DNA of 64,000 nucleotides, from NCBI RefSeq assembly GCF_016808095.1, contig NC_068976.1, positions 30,250,371 to 30,314,370 on the forward strand. Direction: 5' to 3'. The notes under the pieces are model-generated. The model saw only the letters and a program-made list of their open reading frames with translations, was not told where the DNA came from and ran no database searches. Position numbers and translations under genes: made by a program. Of the stretch, positions 35,136-47,911 are shown piece after piece. Within the stretch, counting starts at the first letter, position 1. Each line of letters starts with the position of its first letter. Source of the stretch: Vigna angularis. Its lineage: Eukaryota > Streptophyta > Magnoliopsida > Fabales > Fabaceae.

Positions 35136-38100
35136 TTAAAAGCTTAATTTTCGCGCCCTCTGATACAGGTCTAGCGTGTCCGTATGGTTAGGGTCTAAGC
35201 ATAAAGCTGCTTGACAATCTTGAAGAGCTGAAGATAGGTCTCCTACTGCCTCATAAAATGCTGCTCGGAGATGAAGCATTTGCAAGTCAGGTTTGAAATT
35301 TATGGCCTTGCTGAGCTCATCTACAGCTTCAGACTCTTTTTGCTCATCCATCATCACTGCTCATGTCATATTCCATGTGAGTGAAATTAAGTTAACAATT
35401 GTGTCTCTGATCCAGCTATTAAAATTAACTTACCAAGTGAAGGTTAAATGTTGATAAATTTTAAAACCGTACTCCTCTTCTGATTCCTTTTCATCTTTGA
35501 AAAAATGTCCTTTTAAAACTGATCTGACGTTTGAAATCCAACCCCATTACATTTACTAACTTATTTCAGTTTTTGTATGTATCCCTACACACCCCTATAC
35601 TACTAACTGTGTAGAACGAACAATCTTGATGCTACAAGTTGAAGAATTACAAAAAGGTAATACTTTTGGCAACAAATTAATCAAACAAGTTTTTCAGTTT
35701 CTACTTCCTCGTGTCAGGTTATTATAGTTATTTAAAACTTGGTAATACATTTACAGTGATGAGCAACTAGGATTCATCAAATGCAAGCATGAAAGAGAGA
35801 GTTGCATAGAAGTGGTTTTGTAACACACTTATTAACGTATGCAAAATCTTGCACAAGCATATTTAAACAAAGACAATCACACAGTTTACTTACGAAAAAT
35901 AAATCAAGGTTTTAACCATGAAGCATCATAAAAATATGCATGGAATGTATACTTTTTCTGTTGACTGATACTCAATCTCGCATAGAAACTTGCAAATGGT
36001 GAGGACCACCTAAACAAGTAAAAATGCTTAAAAACCCGTCTTCCAGAAGACCAATCCAGTCAACTTATTAATGAAAATATAGATGGACAAATTAGTAACT
36101 AAAGAACAAATTAAACAAGTAACACAGGAAAATAGTCACATATTTAAATACATGCAGAACATAGTCACGAATCTAGAGGCTTCAGGGCGTGGCCATGCCA
36201 AGAAATCCAATATGTAAGGAATGTCTTGTTGTTAGTTACATATGAAATAGGTTTATGAAGCACTGAATAAGAACATCAAGTTCCAAAATAAAAATACTTC
36301 ATCATGTTTATCAAGTGAAGTTTTCCACAACAAATGAAAGCATGTCTGATAAAAACAACTAAATCTAGATTAGTAAGTCAAGAGTCATGACAAACATATT
36401 ATTAAATAAATATTTGTCTCCAATTAAAAAAATGAAAGATGGTAAAGAATGAAAGATAGGTGAAGTACCTGCTGCCCTGTATCTATATGGATATGTCCTT
36501 AATGGATCCAGTTGGGTTGCAACATTCAGATCAACCCTTGCCATCTCGCGGTCGCAGTATTCTGATCGTTTCTCATATGCTGAGGCATTGCTCTCTGCCT
36601 TCTCAATTAGCTTGGTCATCTCATCATATGCAGCTTTTCTTTGATTTTTCTGATGATAAACACGTGCTAAACCTTGATGAGCTCGTGTATGCCTAATTGC
36701 AAGGGCGTTCTCATAGCATGCTTTTGCAAGATCAAGCTTACCACAATCTACATAAATACTCCCTAAGTTATTCAGTGCCTACAAAATATTGCAGAAGACA
36801 GTCAAATTACTGGAGGAGACCAATTACTTAATCAATAATTGGGATAGAGAATGAGGTCACTAACTTGTCCTTTCCGAAGACCATCTGAAGGACATTTAAG
36901 TCCTTCTTCCAGAAGTTCAATAACGTGAGAAGCAGATTCATGATCCAGACTTGTATCTGCTAACACGTATGCTTTTAGAAAATAGGCTTCAAATGATCTC
37001 TGAATTGTAATTGATCTATCAGCCCTAGCCAGCGCTTTATCCCTATAGCCGGTATCATATAATATCCATCCTTCGTAAATTAACCTTTCTTGCATTGAAC
37101 TGGAATGGTTTCTCGCCATCCTCAAACTGCGCATTGCAGCCTTTTGACAGTTTAACCTATGAAATTCATACAGGTGAGGAACTCTCTTGTTATAGCATTT
37201 TATTTACTGGTCTGGACTGACCAGAAATCATTGACACACTCAAAATAAATCAAATCCTTAGATATCAAATCCAGAAGAATGAGCAGTAAATAGCATAAAA
37301 ATACAAAGTTGAAGAAGAGAGATTCTTCCTATAGCTACGATTTACTGAGGTGCTTACCTCAATAGGAGTAGAGACTGACGAAACTCCAGCAGACTCTTTC
37401 CAGGATCATTCTCCAGCATCTGATGTATAATAGCCAAAGAACCAACATCATCTACAGAAGACCATTGTTCATATAACTGAATCCAGCATTCAGCCTGTCT
37501 CTTTTGCTGCACCACATGTCTAAGGAGATGAAGTAAGTATTTGCCTGAGATCTTTTCATTTGAAGTTATATAACTTGGTTCCAAAGTTAACAATGCCCTG
37601 ATATCTCTTATGGCACTGTCATAATCCTTAAGTGCAATAAACATCCTAGCCCGGAATTCTAAGCAATCAGGCGAGAGCTTAAAACCAATTATTTTATCAA
37701 GCTCTAAAATTCCAGCACTTATCTGCTTCTCCTCCGCCCTTAGCAGGGCTCTATATTTATACGGAAATGAAAGAGAGGGGTCCAATTCGGTTGCAACATC
37801 CAAATCAACCCCTTTTTCCTTTCCCATATTGTAAAGAGCACGTTCCTGATACATCCACCCCGTAGGCTTGTGCTCAAACATGAGAGAACTAATTAACTTA
37901 TAGGCTGAATATGGTTGACCCTGCTTGTACTTGGTTCTGGCCACACCAGCCACAGAATACAAATGACCTGCTTCAGCTGCTGCCTCAAAACTATGTTGAG
38001 CATCTTTATACTCTTTCCTTTCAAGCAGCACACACCCCAATTGGTGGAAGGCAAGGGCCTTCTGCCACCTTTCAGTAGCACACTCCCCCAGTCTTTCTAG

Positions 38101-39324
38101 TAACATCACTGTAGTTTTTGACACCATGCTTTCCTCCATAGCCACCTGGCTCAAGAAATAGTACAGTAAGAAAGAATGATACCCCACCGTGGCCAACCTT
38201 TTCCTTCCCTGAGAACTACAAAAGATATTCATCACATTAGAATTACACAAAGAATTTGGTAGCTCCCTGAGCAACACTTGTAAGCAGGAAGCCACAAGAA
38301 GGGGTGCTCTCTCTTCCAACCCATAGTCAATAAATATCAATGCATCGTCAACACTTTCAACAATTGAAGCCAAATGAACATCACAAGCAGCTTTCATCTC
38401 CTCACAACAGAACCTATTGGCAAATGAAAGCAACTCTAAAACAGTCATTGGACAGAAAAAATCTATCCTCTTAGCCCTGCTATACAACTCCACAGCCCTC
38501 ATACCCGTAGAGCATATCCCATTTTGGCTGAAAATAATCTTCGTCATCTTGGACTCAGCAAAGTCACCATAAAGCATAGCCTTAAAAGTGTCAGATAGAG
38601 CTGCAATTCTCCACCTAACACAATCAATTTCCTCACTCCCAATGCAAAAAGAAATATCATATTCCTCATCTGGCAAACCCAAACGCACACTTTCTTCTGT
38701 GCTAGCTTCCTGTTTCGTCCATTGCGGACACTGGCACCTATCATTGATTGAACAAGGACTAAACCCATGCACCAAATTCCCCTTCGGACATTCAATAACA
38801 CAACCACCACAATCCATTGAAGACAAACCCTCAAGTTCATCCTCCCTCCTCTCAAACCTCAACCATGCCGAAAGCACGACCTTGGAAAGCACATCCCCAG
38901 CGTTTTGCCGCGCTGTTCTGATACATCTCCTAAGAAGCTTCTGGTCTCCGAGGCCTCGCAATAAAGTGAACTGCTCCACAGAGAGTGATGCTTGCTCAGT
39001 GAACTGCTCCACAGAGAGTGATGCTTTCTCAGATTGAAGGCAGCACTCTTGCCTGTGGTAAAGTTCTGCCAAGGCCTCCACGAGGTTGATGGGTTTAAGA
39101 TAAGGTTCTATGGAAGGCTCAAGAGAGTCAGCAGTTGGGAGCTGAAGAGGAACAACATGGTTTGCAACTGCTGAGGTTTTCGTGGTGTTAGATTTGGACT
39201 TTGACACCAGTGATCTGATTGTGATGGCTCCCCCTGTGGCCTTGTTTCTCCTGCTAGTGCCTTCTGAATTGAGGGCATGAACTTGGGTGCTCTTAAAGCG
39301 TTCAACGAGCTTCAGGCCACGCAT
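35136..39324 (-). CDS. ETO1-like BTB-TPR protein (4 exons, 929 aa)
   Basis: Exons on the minus strand are 39324-37358, 37156-36865, 36778-36469 and 35356-35136. Junctions are GT-AG and phases agree, giving 929 residues. The N-terminus (MRGLKLVERFKSTQVHALN) resembles ETO1-LIKE 1 more than ETO1 itself. A BTB domain spans about 222-322 and TPR-type helical repeats run from about 419 to the C-terminus (DPNHTDTLDLYQRAR near the end). ETO1/EOL proteins are CUL3 ubiquitin-ligase adaptors that bind the C-terminus of type-2 ACC synthases and promote their degradation, so they limit ethylene production; that role is known for the family and inferred here. An oddity is a 33-bp in-frame duplication giving ASLSVEQFT twice (residues 101-109 and 112-120), absent from the pseudogene copy. 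A (CT)n leader lies at 39488-39512. The gene appears intact. Confidence 0.93.
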
Positions 39325-39487
39325 TTTTCTTCCGTTTTTTTTCCTCAGTGAATCCAGACGTTGCCTTCAAGCCCCTGTTGGGATAAAGAGCTGAACTTTG
39401 GCGTGCCCATAAGCTAGGCTACTACGGGCGTGAAGGTTGAACCTTTGAGTAAACGATGTTCCTTGTACCTTCTTCCAAAACCAAAAC

Positions 39488-39512
39488 CCATCAGAGAGAG
39501 AGAGAGAGGGGG
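39488..39512 (-). promoter_or_regulatory. CT-rich leader element of the ETO1-like gene
   Basis: The minus strand reads a run of C followed by (TC)n about 165 bp before the ATG, typical of plant 5' leader pyrimidine patches. A short minus-strand frame at 39367-39618 lies in this leader; it could be an upstream frame, but it has no recognisable protein features. Confidence 0.4.
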
Positions 39513-39659
39513 GGAAGAGCTTCCAGCACCCAACCCAAGAACAAAATAGCTTACAGCTGAAAAAGAATGCTTTTTTGCTTTGGTACCAGTGTTTTACTTT
39601 TACATAGTTGGTTTGCAATGGTGGGGAGAAAAAGTGCTCTAAACAGAACTCAGCGTCTT

Positions 39660-40316
39660 AAAAAGGTGTTAATTTGAGGCTTTCCATCACGAGTGAGTCA
39701 TACTTGTGAAATTGTTGCATGATAGGCTATATTGAGCATTATGCTTTTAATTAATTTCTATAAAATACATATTTGTTTTGCGTTATTCTTGGAAATATTT
39801 AATTTCTATAAAATACGTATTTGTATTGTGTCAAATATGCTATGACATAAAGTATAGGAATATTGAAATTCTTAAGACAATTAGTTATTAGAATTTATTA
39901 ATAAAAGTGTTTATATAAATACTATTAATCAACTTCAGTTTTTAAAACATCTAATCAGTTACTACTTTTATTTAAATTTTAAATTAATTAAAAAATAAAA
40001 CTTAATCAACAAAATTCATCATCGTTATAAAAGTCCATCTACTATTTATTCAAAAATTAATGTTTAAATAAGAAAAACAATCTCATAAAGTTGTGATTAT
40101 AATACTGTAGTTTCTTGTTATAAAATAATTTAAAGAGGGTTTAATTTTAGATTTTAAAGTAAGAAAAAATTAATTTGGTACACTTTTATTTGACATGTTA
40201 TTTTTTTCCTTTCCATTACAGGAAGCATGTTAAATGAGTAAAAGTACATCAACCTGCCATTACCTTTAAAGTAAGGAGATTGTAATAGCTTTCGAAAGTG
40301 TGAATGAATTGACATG

Positions 40317-40373
<57 letters not shown>

Positions 40374-42215
40374 GTTGAGTCTCACTTATAGTTATTAAGC
40401 TATGTTAAATACTTAGAGAAAGTTTTACTGTCTGTAAGTCTTATTTAATTGAATAAGACTACGTCCACATGTGATATAAAAAGAGTTATAATTCAATAAT
40501 TTTAATTGCATTATTTATTTTTCTTTGTAGTTTTTTCATATTTACTGTAAAGTTCTTTAATTTGTTTACATATATATAACATTTAATAAAGTTAATTAAT
40601 TCAACTAACTGACTTCAATGAAAACGACTTAAATATGGGAAGAACACAAGATCAATGAATTTAGTTATTCTTTTGTTATTGTCTGTAAGATATAAATTAA
40701 AAGTGGGGCATGTTTTTTTAATAAGAATATGCCTACTGCATAATTATTTATATTAATTAGGAAAAATTTACGGTATCATATAAATTATGTACTCCACATA
40801 AAATCTACAATAGTACTAATATTGTTAATGTGATGTTTAATTAGTATTTTGAATCCTGCAATTAATCCATTTATTAATGATTAAAAATATTTGTCCATCA
40901 ATATTTATGATTTATGCGATAAAAATTCAAATAATAATTTTATATAAATAATGTCAGCTCAAGTGTTCTAATAGCAATTGGTTAAAAAACATTTTACTTC
41001 GAGAAGCTTATATAAATAATGACATTATGAATGATGTAAGACTTAATACATAGTCTTCTTTGTTTTTAATTATTTTTAAACTATAGTACCTTTAATTAGA
41101 TACAAAAGTTATACAAACAATAAAAAAATAGATGACTTAACATGTACGATGAAAATATAATACATTGGAAATAACTTCTAGACTTTAGAAAGTTGGAAGT
41201 GAAGAATTGAGATAAAATAAAATAAAAGTCACAAGATCTATTAGAACGAGAAAGAAAAATCTTACAAAGTATATAACTGAACAAATAAATTTGTAAAAAA
41301 TTGAGTTATTAAATTATATAATATTATAAATTTAAATTTAATTAACAACTAATAATTTCTTTTATGGTTTAACTCTATTTTTATAATACATTTATATTAT
41401 TTAAATAATATATAAATTTCTATATATGTTTTAACTATGCAATTTATTTGTAATTTTGAAAATATTAATATAAAGTTAATTTATAACAAATAAAAAATAT
41501 TAATTTAATTCAAATTTTATATTGAATTAAAACTTAATCAAGTGTAACCGGAGACTAACATTTATTTATTTTTTCTCTATGAGTAGATCATGTTATTAAC
41601 ATAATTGTAAATGTTTGTTTGTAGATTTTTATATCCAGAATTACTTTTATATGTTTGCTTTAAGCTAAATTATGGATATGTTACTTTTAGATATTGTTAA
41701 AGACATGGATAATTTAGTCTAATCCTTTTTTATTGATTAAGCCGCAAATTTTGCCTTTGGTTTGGGAGAAGCAAAAGGTGGTTAAGATCGGGTGAGTTGT
41801 GTAACCATTCCAATTATTTTTATGGTTAAGTGGTCTTTTCGGTACCAAACAGGTCGTAACATTTTCGAATATTGATGTAATTCAGAAATAAAAAATAAGC
41901 TTTTAAATTCCCGCTTTCTGTTTTTCAATTATTATTTTCAACTCCTTCATCCAACCAAAGCAAGTCATTGTGAACCAAGTCAACTTTGTTGCGGACCCAT
42001 CACCATTGTAATAAATGAATTTGTGAATATTGGTTGAGTGTCGATATCATAAATCACCTTTTATTTTTATTTTTATTTTTTGTTTCAGATAAATGAAATT
42101 GTTATGTTTTTTTATGGGTGATAATAAATGTTTCTTTATATATAGGTTAGATTTATTCATGGGAGGTTAATTAGAAATATAATATTAATGGAATCTCAAT
42201 CTAATCCTTATATAA
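39660..42215. other. AT-rich spacer
   Basis: No gene, RNA or transposon ends recognised apart from a long (AT)n microsatellite at 40319-40370. Confidence 0.55.
40319..40370. repeat. (AT)n microsatellite
   Basis: About 26 uninterrupted AT units. Confidence 0.95.
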
Positions 42216-42219
42216 TTTT

Positions 42220-43150
42220 TTAAGGTTTAATACATTTTGGTCCCTAGTTTAGGGCGTTGGGTTCAAAGGCATCCTACCTTTTAAAAAAGTTAACTATTGT
42301 CTCATATTTTGTTAAAAACGGTTCAATTTGGTCTTTTTGGTTTACGGCGTTAAAAACATAACGGTGCAATGATGTGACAACTGTGATCTGTCCATTTTTT
42401 TATGATGTGGCAACTATGATCCATTGATGTGGTAATGTTAATGTAAAAGGATAGGGGGACATCGTGAAACCCTAATTTCCCTAAGACCAGAAACCCTTGT
42501 GCCACCACCGTGAAACCCTAGCCGTCGCCACTGCCGCAGAACGAAACGTACCACCACCAAATCCTCAGGCCACCATGCCGTTGTCACCACCATCAACACA
42601 GACCTACAATTCGAAGCAGAGAAAAGCAACAGAAAACCCAAAAATCAAACCCTAGCCACCATGAAACCCTAAACTTCGTCACCAGTAATTAGGGCAAAAT
42701 CTCCACCATGCGTTGCGCCTCACAACCATTAAGAAAGAACCAAATCGAAATCCCTAACCTGCAAACCATAAATTTCAACCCAAATATAAACAAGAAAATC
42801 GTAATCGCGACACCTAGAAACCCAATTCACACATGCAGTAAACCATAAACATACATAATCGCTACCCAAATCGCATAAACCCTAGTTCGCAAGCAACATC
42901 CATGGGAACCAACCTGCAAATTGCACAAGCCAGAAACGCAGAAACAATGTGAAGGTGAAGCTCAATGTTTACGTTCAAGTGTAGGTGTTCATGTAATGTG
43001 AAGGTGAACCTCAATGTCTACGTTCAAGTGTTTATATGTAATGTTAAATTTAGTTTCCCCTTTGGTAAAAAAATGTGCAATGTGGTCCCCTTTTCAATTT
43101 AAAACTGTGTACTTTGGTCTCAAATGGATATCAACGAAAAACACATGAAA
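42220..43150. mobile_element. Decayed DNA-transposon-like region
   Basis: The left side has AAGGTTTAATACATTTTGGT followed by CCCTAGTTTAGGG and more phrases of the 'TTTGGTCCC' kind; the right side near 43050-43150 has similar phrases (GTGGTCCCCTTT, TTTGGTCTCAAATGG). Between them a GC-richer block (42450-42950) has many AAACCCTA words but no long frame. Such borders are common in old Mutator-like elements. I cannot define exact ends or a target-site duplication. Confidence 0.4.
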
Positions 43151-43399
43151 GATATTTGACTTAGTTTCCACCTCCACTCCACCATCTACTTCCTCTCCAC
43201 CATTACTTTCCACCCTCTATTTCCACCTCAAACCCTAACCCCCAAATCCAACAATAAGAACATCAAGTAAGTAGGCTAGGGTTAGCAACACTTATCTCAC
43301 GTACGTACGCTATTCAAATTTGACCTTTAAGGAATCACCACACATAGTGATTACAAGACCAGTTTCACTAGATTGTTAAACCTAGAAATCGCGATAGGA

Positions 43400-45195
43400 T
43401 TCTTAGATAAGGATAATTTGAATTAAAATATTAATATAATAAGATAATATTAAAATAATAAATAATATTAAAAAATTGTTAAATAGTAAAAATTTTGGAG
43501 TATAAATAGTCATGAGAGGAGAGGTTATTCTGCACAAAGAGAAGAAGAATCAAGTGAGAGCTTGAGAAATAGAGAAGAAAGAGTTAGGGAGAAATATTTA
43601 GTTGCAAGAAGAGTAGAGGTTCTGAAGGGTTTTCGGGGAAACAAATTCGGAGCAAGAGAAGTCTGGAATAGAGGTAGGGGAGTTAACCCTTCTAAGCTTT
43701 TATATTATGATTTAGTACTGTTTTATTACTATTCATGTCTTGAAATTCTGTGTGAATACTGTTAATGCTTACTATATATCTATCTATATTGAATTTCTGT
43801 GTTAATATTATATGTTGTTGTTTTGAATCTGTAAATAAGAAATTTGTTAAAACTAGTTGAGGAACACTTTGGCTAAGGAAAGACTTGGTACTTAAGTTGT
43901 TCATTGTGACGCACCTCTCTTTCCTGGAAGTCTACTCGACAAGTTTTTAACTTAAATCTTGTTGAACAGATTATGTACTATTAAACTATTGTGCAATATA
44001 TCTCGTTGGAATGAATTCATGTTATTGTGGTAGATACAAAATTATGAATTATAATTGTGATGGTAGGATAGAGGAATCTTAAAAACCGGAGTTGGTACAT
44101 CCCTGATCATAGAGCAGCCCTGGTTCAATCTAGTAAGTTGTGACTAGTCATATGTACTGGCGTTTATGGTGAGTTTGATTCGTCAAAAATTTGATTCTTC
44201 TCCGGTGACCATTTATAGTGATATTTTAGTATTGTTAATTTATTTATATATGCATTTTGTATGATTTCTGTGATGATTGTATTTTATTATATTGGATTTG
44301 AATTTATGCATCTGAACATGATATGAGTATTATGAGGAGATTTTGTAATGGTATAATGTGAGTTGAGGAATATGAGCATGGTATGAGTTTCGTGGAGAGA
44401 TTCAGTAATGATATGGTATTTATGTATATGTTGATGTTGAGGGTCCTGTGGTTGGAGGTTATCCTGATACTCTAATAATCATTCAGTCTCAAGTAGAGAA
44501 GGATGAATTATGTGGTGAGAGGGGCAGGAGGTCCTGGTCTATGTGCCGATTTTGGACATAGTGTTGAGGATTAACCTTGTGAATGGTATGGAGTATTTTG
44601 GAAGTGTATTTGTAAGAAGAAGTAGAAGTCATCACAAGTGCATAACCTCCTGTGACCGCTCATCACATATCATCTGGATGAGTGTCTATTGGGTATTGTG
44701 GAACGAGTGTCTATTGAGTATTGTGGGATGAGTGTTTATTGGGTATTGTGGGACGAGTGTCTAATAGGAATTGTTGTATGATGGGATGAGTATCTATGGT
44801 GTGATTGTGGTATGATGGTATGAGGGTGTCTGACATAATTATTATATGATGTTTGTATCAAAGTAATTATGCATGTTTTATAAATAATTTGTTGCATGTT
44901 AGCTCACCCTACTTGTTTGTGTTTGTATATGTGCGATGATCGTATAATTCGTTATACAGGAGCAGATGAAGGAATGTCGTCTGATCCAGTGCCAATGAAG
45001 AAAGAGATAGAAGAATAAATTAGAAGAATTCGAGTTATATTTATGAGTTTGTAGTTGAAATCTGAGTTTAAAACATATGTATAGATATATTTCAACTATA
45101 AATTTTCAAATGTAAGATTACGGGATGTTACCGTAAATGTAATGTTACAATATATAAATTATGAATTATCAAGTGTGAGATTATGGGATGTTACA
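43400..45195 (+). mobile_element. LTR related to 2727-5012, opposite orientation, 5'-truncated or diverged
   Basis: From about 43440 the plus strand matches the reverse complement of 2727-4720. Shared phrases include the TATAAATAGTCATG promoter, GGAACACTTTGGCTAAGG, CAGTCTCAAGTAGAGAA and AGCTCACCCTACTTG. It ends GGGATGTTACA at 45195, the same end as its relative. The expected TGTAAGACCC start is not found, so the left end is lost or too diverged. No primer-binding site follows 45195, so it is a 3' LTR or solo LTR. The internal tandem arrays of the other copy are present here only as one or a few units. Confidence 0.8.
43501..43508 (+). promoter_or_regulatory. TATA box of the LTR
   Basis: TATAAATA followed by GTCATGAGAGG; the same word order occurs at 4614-4600 on the minus strand of the first LTR. 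Confidence 0.55.
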
Positions 45196-46989
45196 AAATT
45201 AAAAATTTAATTTTTTAATAATTTTATTGTTTTTGTTTAAATTTTATGATCAAGCATGCATTTAGTAAGTGAGTTTATTAAAAAATAATCATTATTAACA
45301 TATTAATAATTAGTTAATTTTGAAACAATCACTAATTATTTTAAATTTATAAAATAAAAAATATATTTTAAAAATTAATTATATATTAATACTAATTTTA
45401 CCTTTAATAAATATATATATTTTTTGGCTTTAATAATATATGTAACAATTCAATTAGATCAATAGAATTCAAACAAAATTAATAAAAATAAAATTTTCTA
45501 CTGAAACTTTAATTATAATTATTTATTACATTAAAAATAAAATATATTAATGTTGATGGTACTAAATCGATTATTTATCTAAGAAAATTATAATTACCAT
45601 AATCAAATTTAAGTAACTTAAAGAAATTAAAATAAAATTATATTTAAATTTTAAAAACATAATTAAAAATACACTATTATATATGTAGTCTTTCCGGTAT
45701 AACCACTTTTTCTTCCAACCTTAAGCTTCTTTTCAGGAAAAAAAGACACTACCATGGGATTAGAAACTACCCCTGCAACCTTTTTTTTCCAATTTATTCT
45801 CCAAAATTAAATTTAAATTTCATCACGATTGAATTTCCAACATTTCCAACATTGTGCATGAACTACAAAATTAATTTGAAAGAGATAGCACTGCATATTA
45901 ACATTTGCTTTTCGAGGTTGGATTATTTTAAAAAGGAGACATGTGAACTTCAAATCACCAAATAACATTCATGATTTTTGCTTTTCTCAACTTTCTTTTA
46001 TGCTTTAAGATTTTTTTCTTTGTACGCTGTAAAAGAGAAATCACTTTTTAAATATATTTATTCAATTTTTTAAGTAATAAATATGATATTATATAGTCAT
46101 TAATACAAAACGGCAATAAAAAAGCTATTATATGTAAGTCCAAATAAATAAAACTCATGACACTTTATATCAATAATTCTGAAATAAATAAATTTGAGTG
46201 TAATGTTGGTATGGATTAGATGAGGGGATGATATTCGATAAAGAAAATGAGATAAAATGGATAAACGAAATTAAATTTAAAAGGTATTATAAATATTGAA
46301 TTTGACTAAATTTTAGGTAAATCTAAAATTTTTAATTTTGTTTTTTTATGATATATTTGTTATCAGATTTAATAATAAAGTATATAAAGATCTAATTTAT
46401 TATAAAAATAATTATTAATATAATTGACTGTTGTACCAACTAAAGGATAAAGTAAATGCACATAAAAACGTTTCACTCTTCTATGCCATGAATATTGTTA
46501 AAAAAGTCCTCATCATGTTTCTGAACATAATCCAAAGACAAAAGAAAATGACCTGAATATAGGCCTGACAAATACTGCTGTTTGCACAGAGGAGGAGAGG
46601 GGAGAGAAAAAAAGTTAACGACGTTCCTGTGTACTTAACGGAAGGGACTTGATTGAGATAAATTTTAGTAAGTGGGGATACAATAGACACTTTTTTAAAA
46701 GGAGAGACTTAATTGACACAACTCACCAAAACTGGGGACAAAATAAGCTATTAAACCTAAATAAAAAGGTAAATATATTTTTATCTTTTAATTATAACAT
46801 AAATTTGTAAATATTTTTTGTTTAAAATTTGATTTTATTTAATTCTTTTATTTTTAAAAGTAATAGTTTCAATCCGTGATTAAATTATTTTTCATCTAAC
46901 AAACGACGTTTCCCTTAAGCATCACACGTGTCTGTCACGTGTTTAATTTTTATTTTTTAATGAAAATTTAAATTTTAAAAAGAATAGCA
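45196..46989. other. AT-rich spacer with a decayed transposon border
   Basis: No gene recognised. At 46590-46755 the minus strand reads GGTTTAATAGCTTATTTTGT followed by CCCCAG and other phrases such as AATTAAGTCTCTCC, the style of old Mutator-like termini. The opposite border is not identified. Confidence 0.45.
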
Positions 46990-47320
46990 GCCTTTTTGTA
47001 GGCAAAACTTGGAAGAGGACTAACCTGCGGAGGTCGTGCAATGCAGACGGCGACTTCAGCTTCGACCAACATCACCGACGACGGTACCATTGGGAGGTGG
47101 AGGTGCAGTGGTTGGGTTGCCCTTGGTAAACTTTCCTGGATGGGGCGTCAATGGCTTTCGATTTGGGGGTTTTTCGAAAACAATGGGTATAGTGGCGATG
47201 CTGGTAGGTTGTTTGGTACTAATCGGCACCGTCGCCGAGGTCCTAGCTGGAGGGGATGGCGCCATGGTGGTTGGTTCGCGATTTGTAGGAATAGAGGGAA
47301 GCCCATCGGCCAAAGATAGA
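46990..47320. other. GC-richer orphan block next to the copia element
   Basis: All three plus frames and one minus frame stay partly open here (47036-47326, 85-96 codons), which usually signals base composition and not a gene. I recognise no domain. It may be captured or transposon-internal DNA. Confidence 0.35.
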
Positions 47321-47344
47321 TATTGAACTTAATTTATTTTATGT

Positions 47345-47911
47345 AGAGTTACTCCCTCCACCACACACGGCTGTCTGCAACTCCCTATTTCTTTTTTACC
47401 CTTCAGATATGCGTTAAACGAATGTTAACAAACGGATGTTAACATTCATGCGCGGATATCGACATCCGTTTAAAGGACAAACACATGCCCCACATTTCTG
47501 TATCAAAGGCTTCATAGTGTCTGTCTGCTAGCACAACATCACCACCCCCATTTGCATAGCTTTTGCACTACAATGTTTGATTTTAGACATTTCTGATGTT
47601 ATCATTGCAGGTATGCTGATGGATCATCTGCAAAGGGGTTCTTGGCATTGAGAACATCATACTAGGTAGGCAGTTCAAATGGGAAGGAAGAAAAACTGAA
47701 TAATTTAACAGTTGGGTGCACAAAAGAAATGCTAGATGAGATAAACTTCAACGAGGAAACTGGTGGCATATTGGGGCTGGGCTATTTCAAGGACTCATTC
47801 ATTGATAAAGCCAGTAGCAAATAAGATAATGGGGAGGTATAGGGTATTTTTAGAATAAAAATATAATGAGGAGGTGTAGGGAGTTCTTGGGGTGGTGGAG
47901 GGAGCAACACC
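47345..47911. mobile_element. Small Pack-MULE-like element carrying an aspartic-protease gene piece
   Basis: Inverted ends AGAGTTACTCCCTCCACCAC and (right end, reversed) GGTGTTGCTCCCTCCACCAC flank 567 bp. An exact 11-bp direct repeat, TTATTTTATGT, lies on both sides (47334-47344 and 47912-47922). Long duplications of 8-11 bp fit Mutator-like elements. The interior has no transposase but contains an intron end and exon-like piece of an aspartic protease. The same terminal sequence appears at 63934 to the window end. Confidence 0.75.
47611..47827 (+). pseudogene. Captured exon fragment of a plant aspartic protease
   Basis: After an intron-like acceptor (ATCATTGCAG ending at 47610), one frame reads YADGSSAKGF, then VGCTKEMLDEINF and TGGILGLGYFKDSFIDKAS. 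These match the region around the YADGSS and G(I/V)LGLG...SF motifs of nepenthesin/NANA-type plant A1 aspartic proteases. One in-frame TAG and a terminal TAA break it. Neither catalytic Asp motif is included. The fragment keeps part of an intron, which points to DNA-level capture and not a processed transcript. It is not expected to make protein. Confidence 0.75.

Noticed and set aside
42450..42950. Many AAACCCTA words, resembling interstitial telomere repeats
   Set aside because: They are scattered single words in a transposon-like block, not a head-to-tail TTTAGGG array.
2727..45195. The two opposite LTRs as ends of one giant element
   Set aside because: LTRs of one element must be in the same orientation. 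These are inverted and differ in length and repeats.
47036..47326. Overlapping frames in the GC-richer block as a gene
   Set aside because: Openness in several frames on both strands indicates composition. No domain or splice context recognised.
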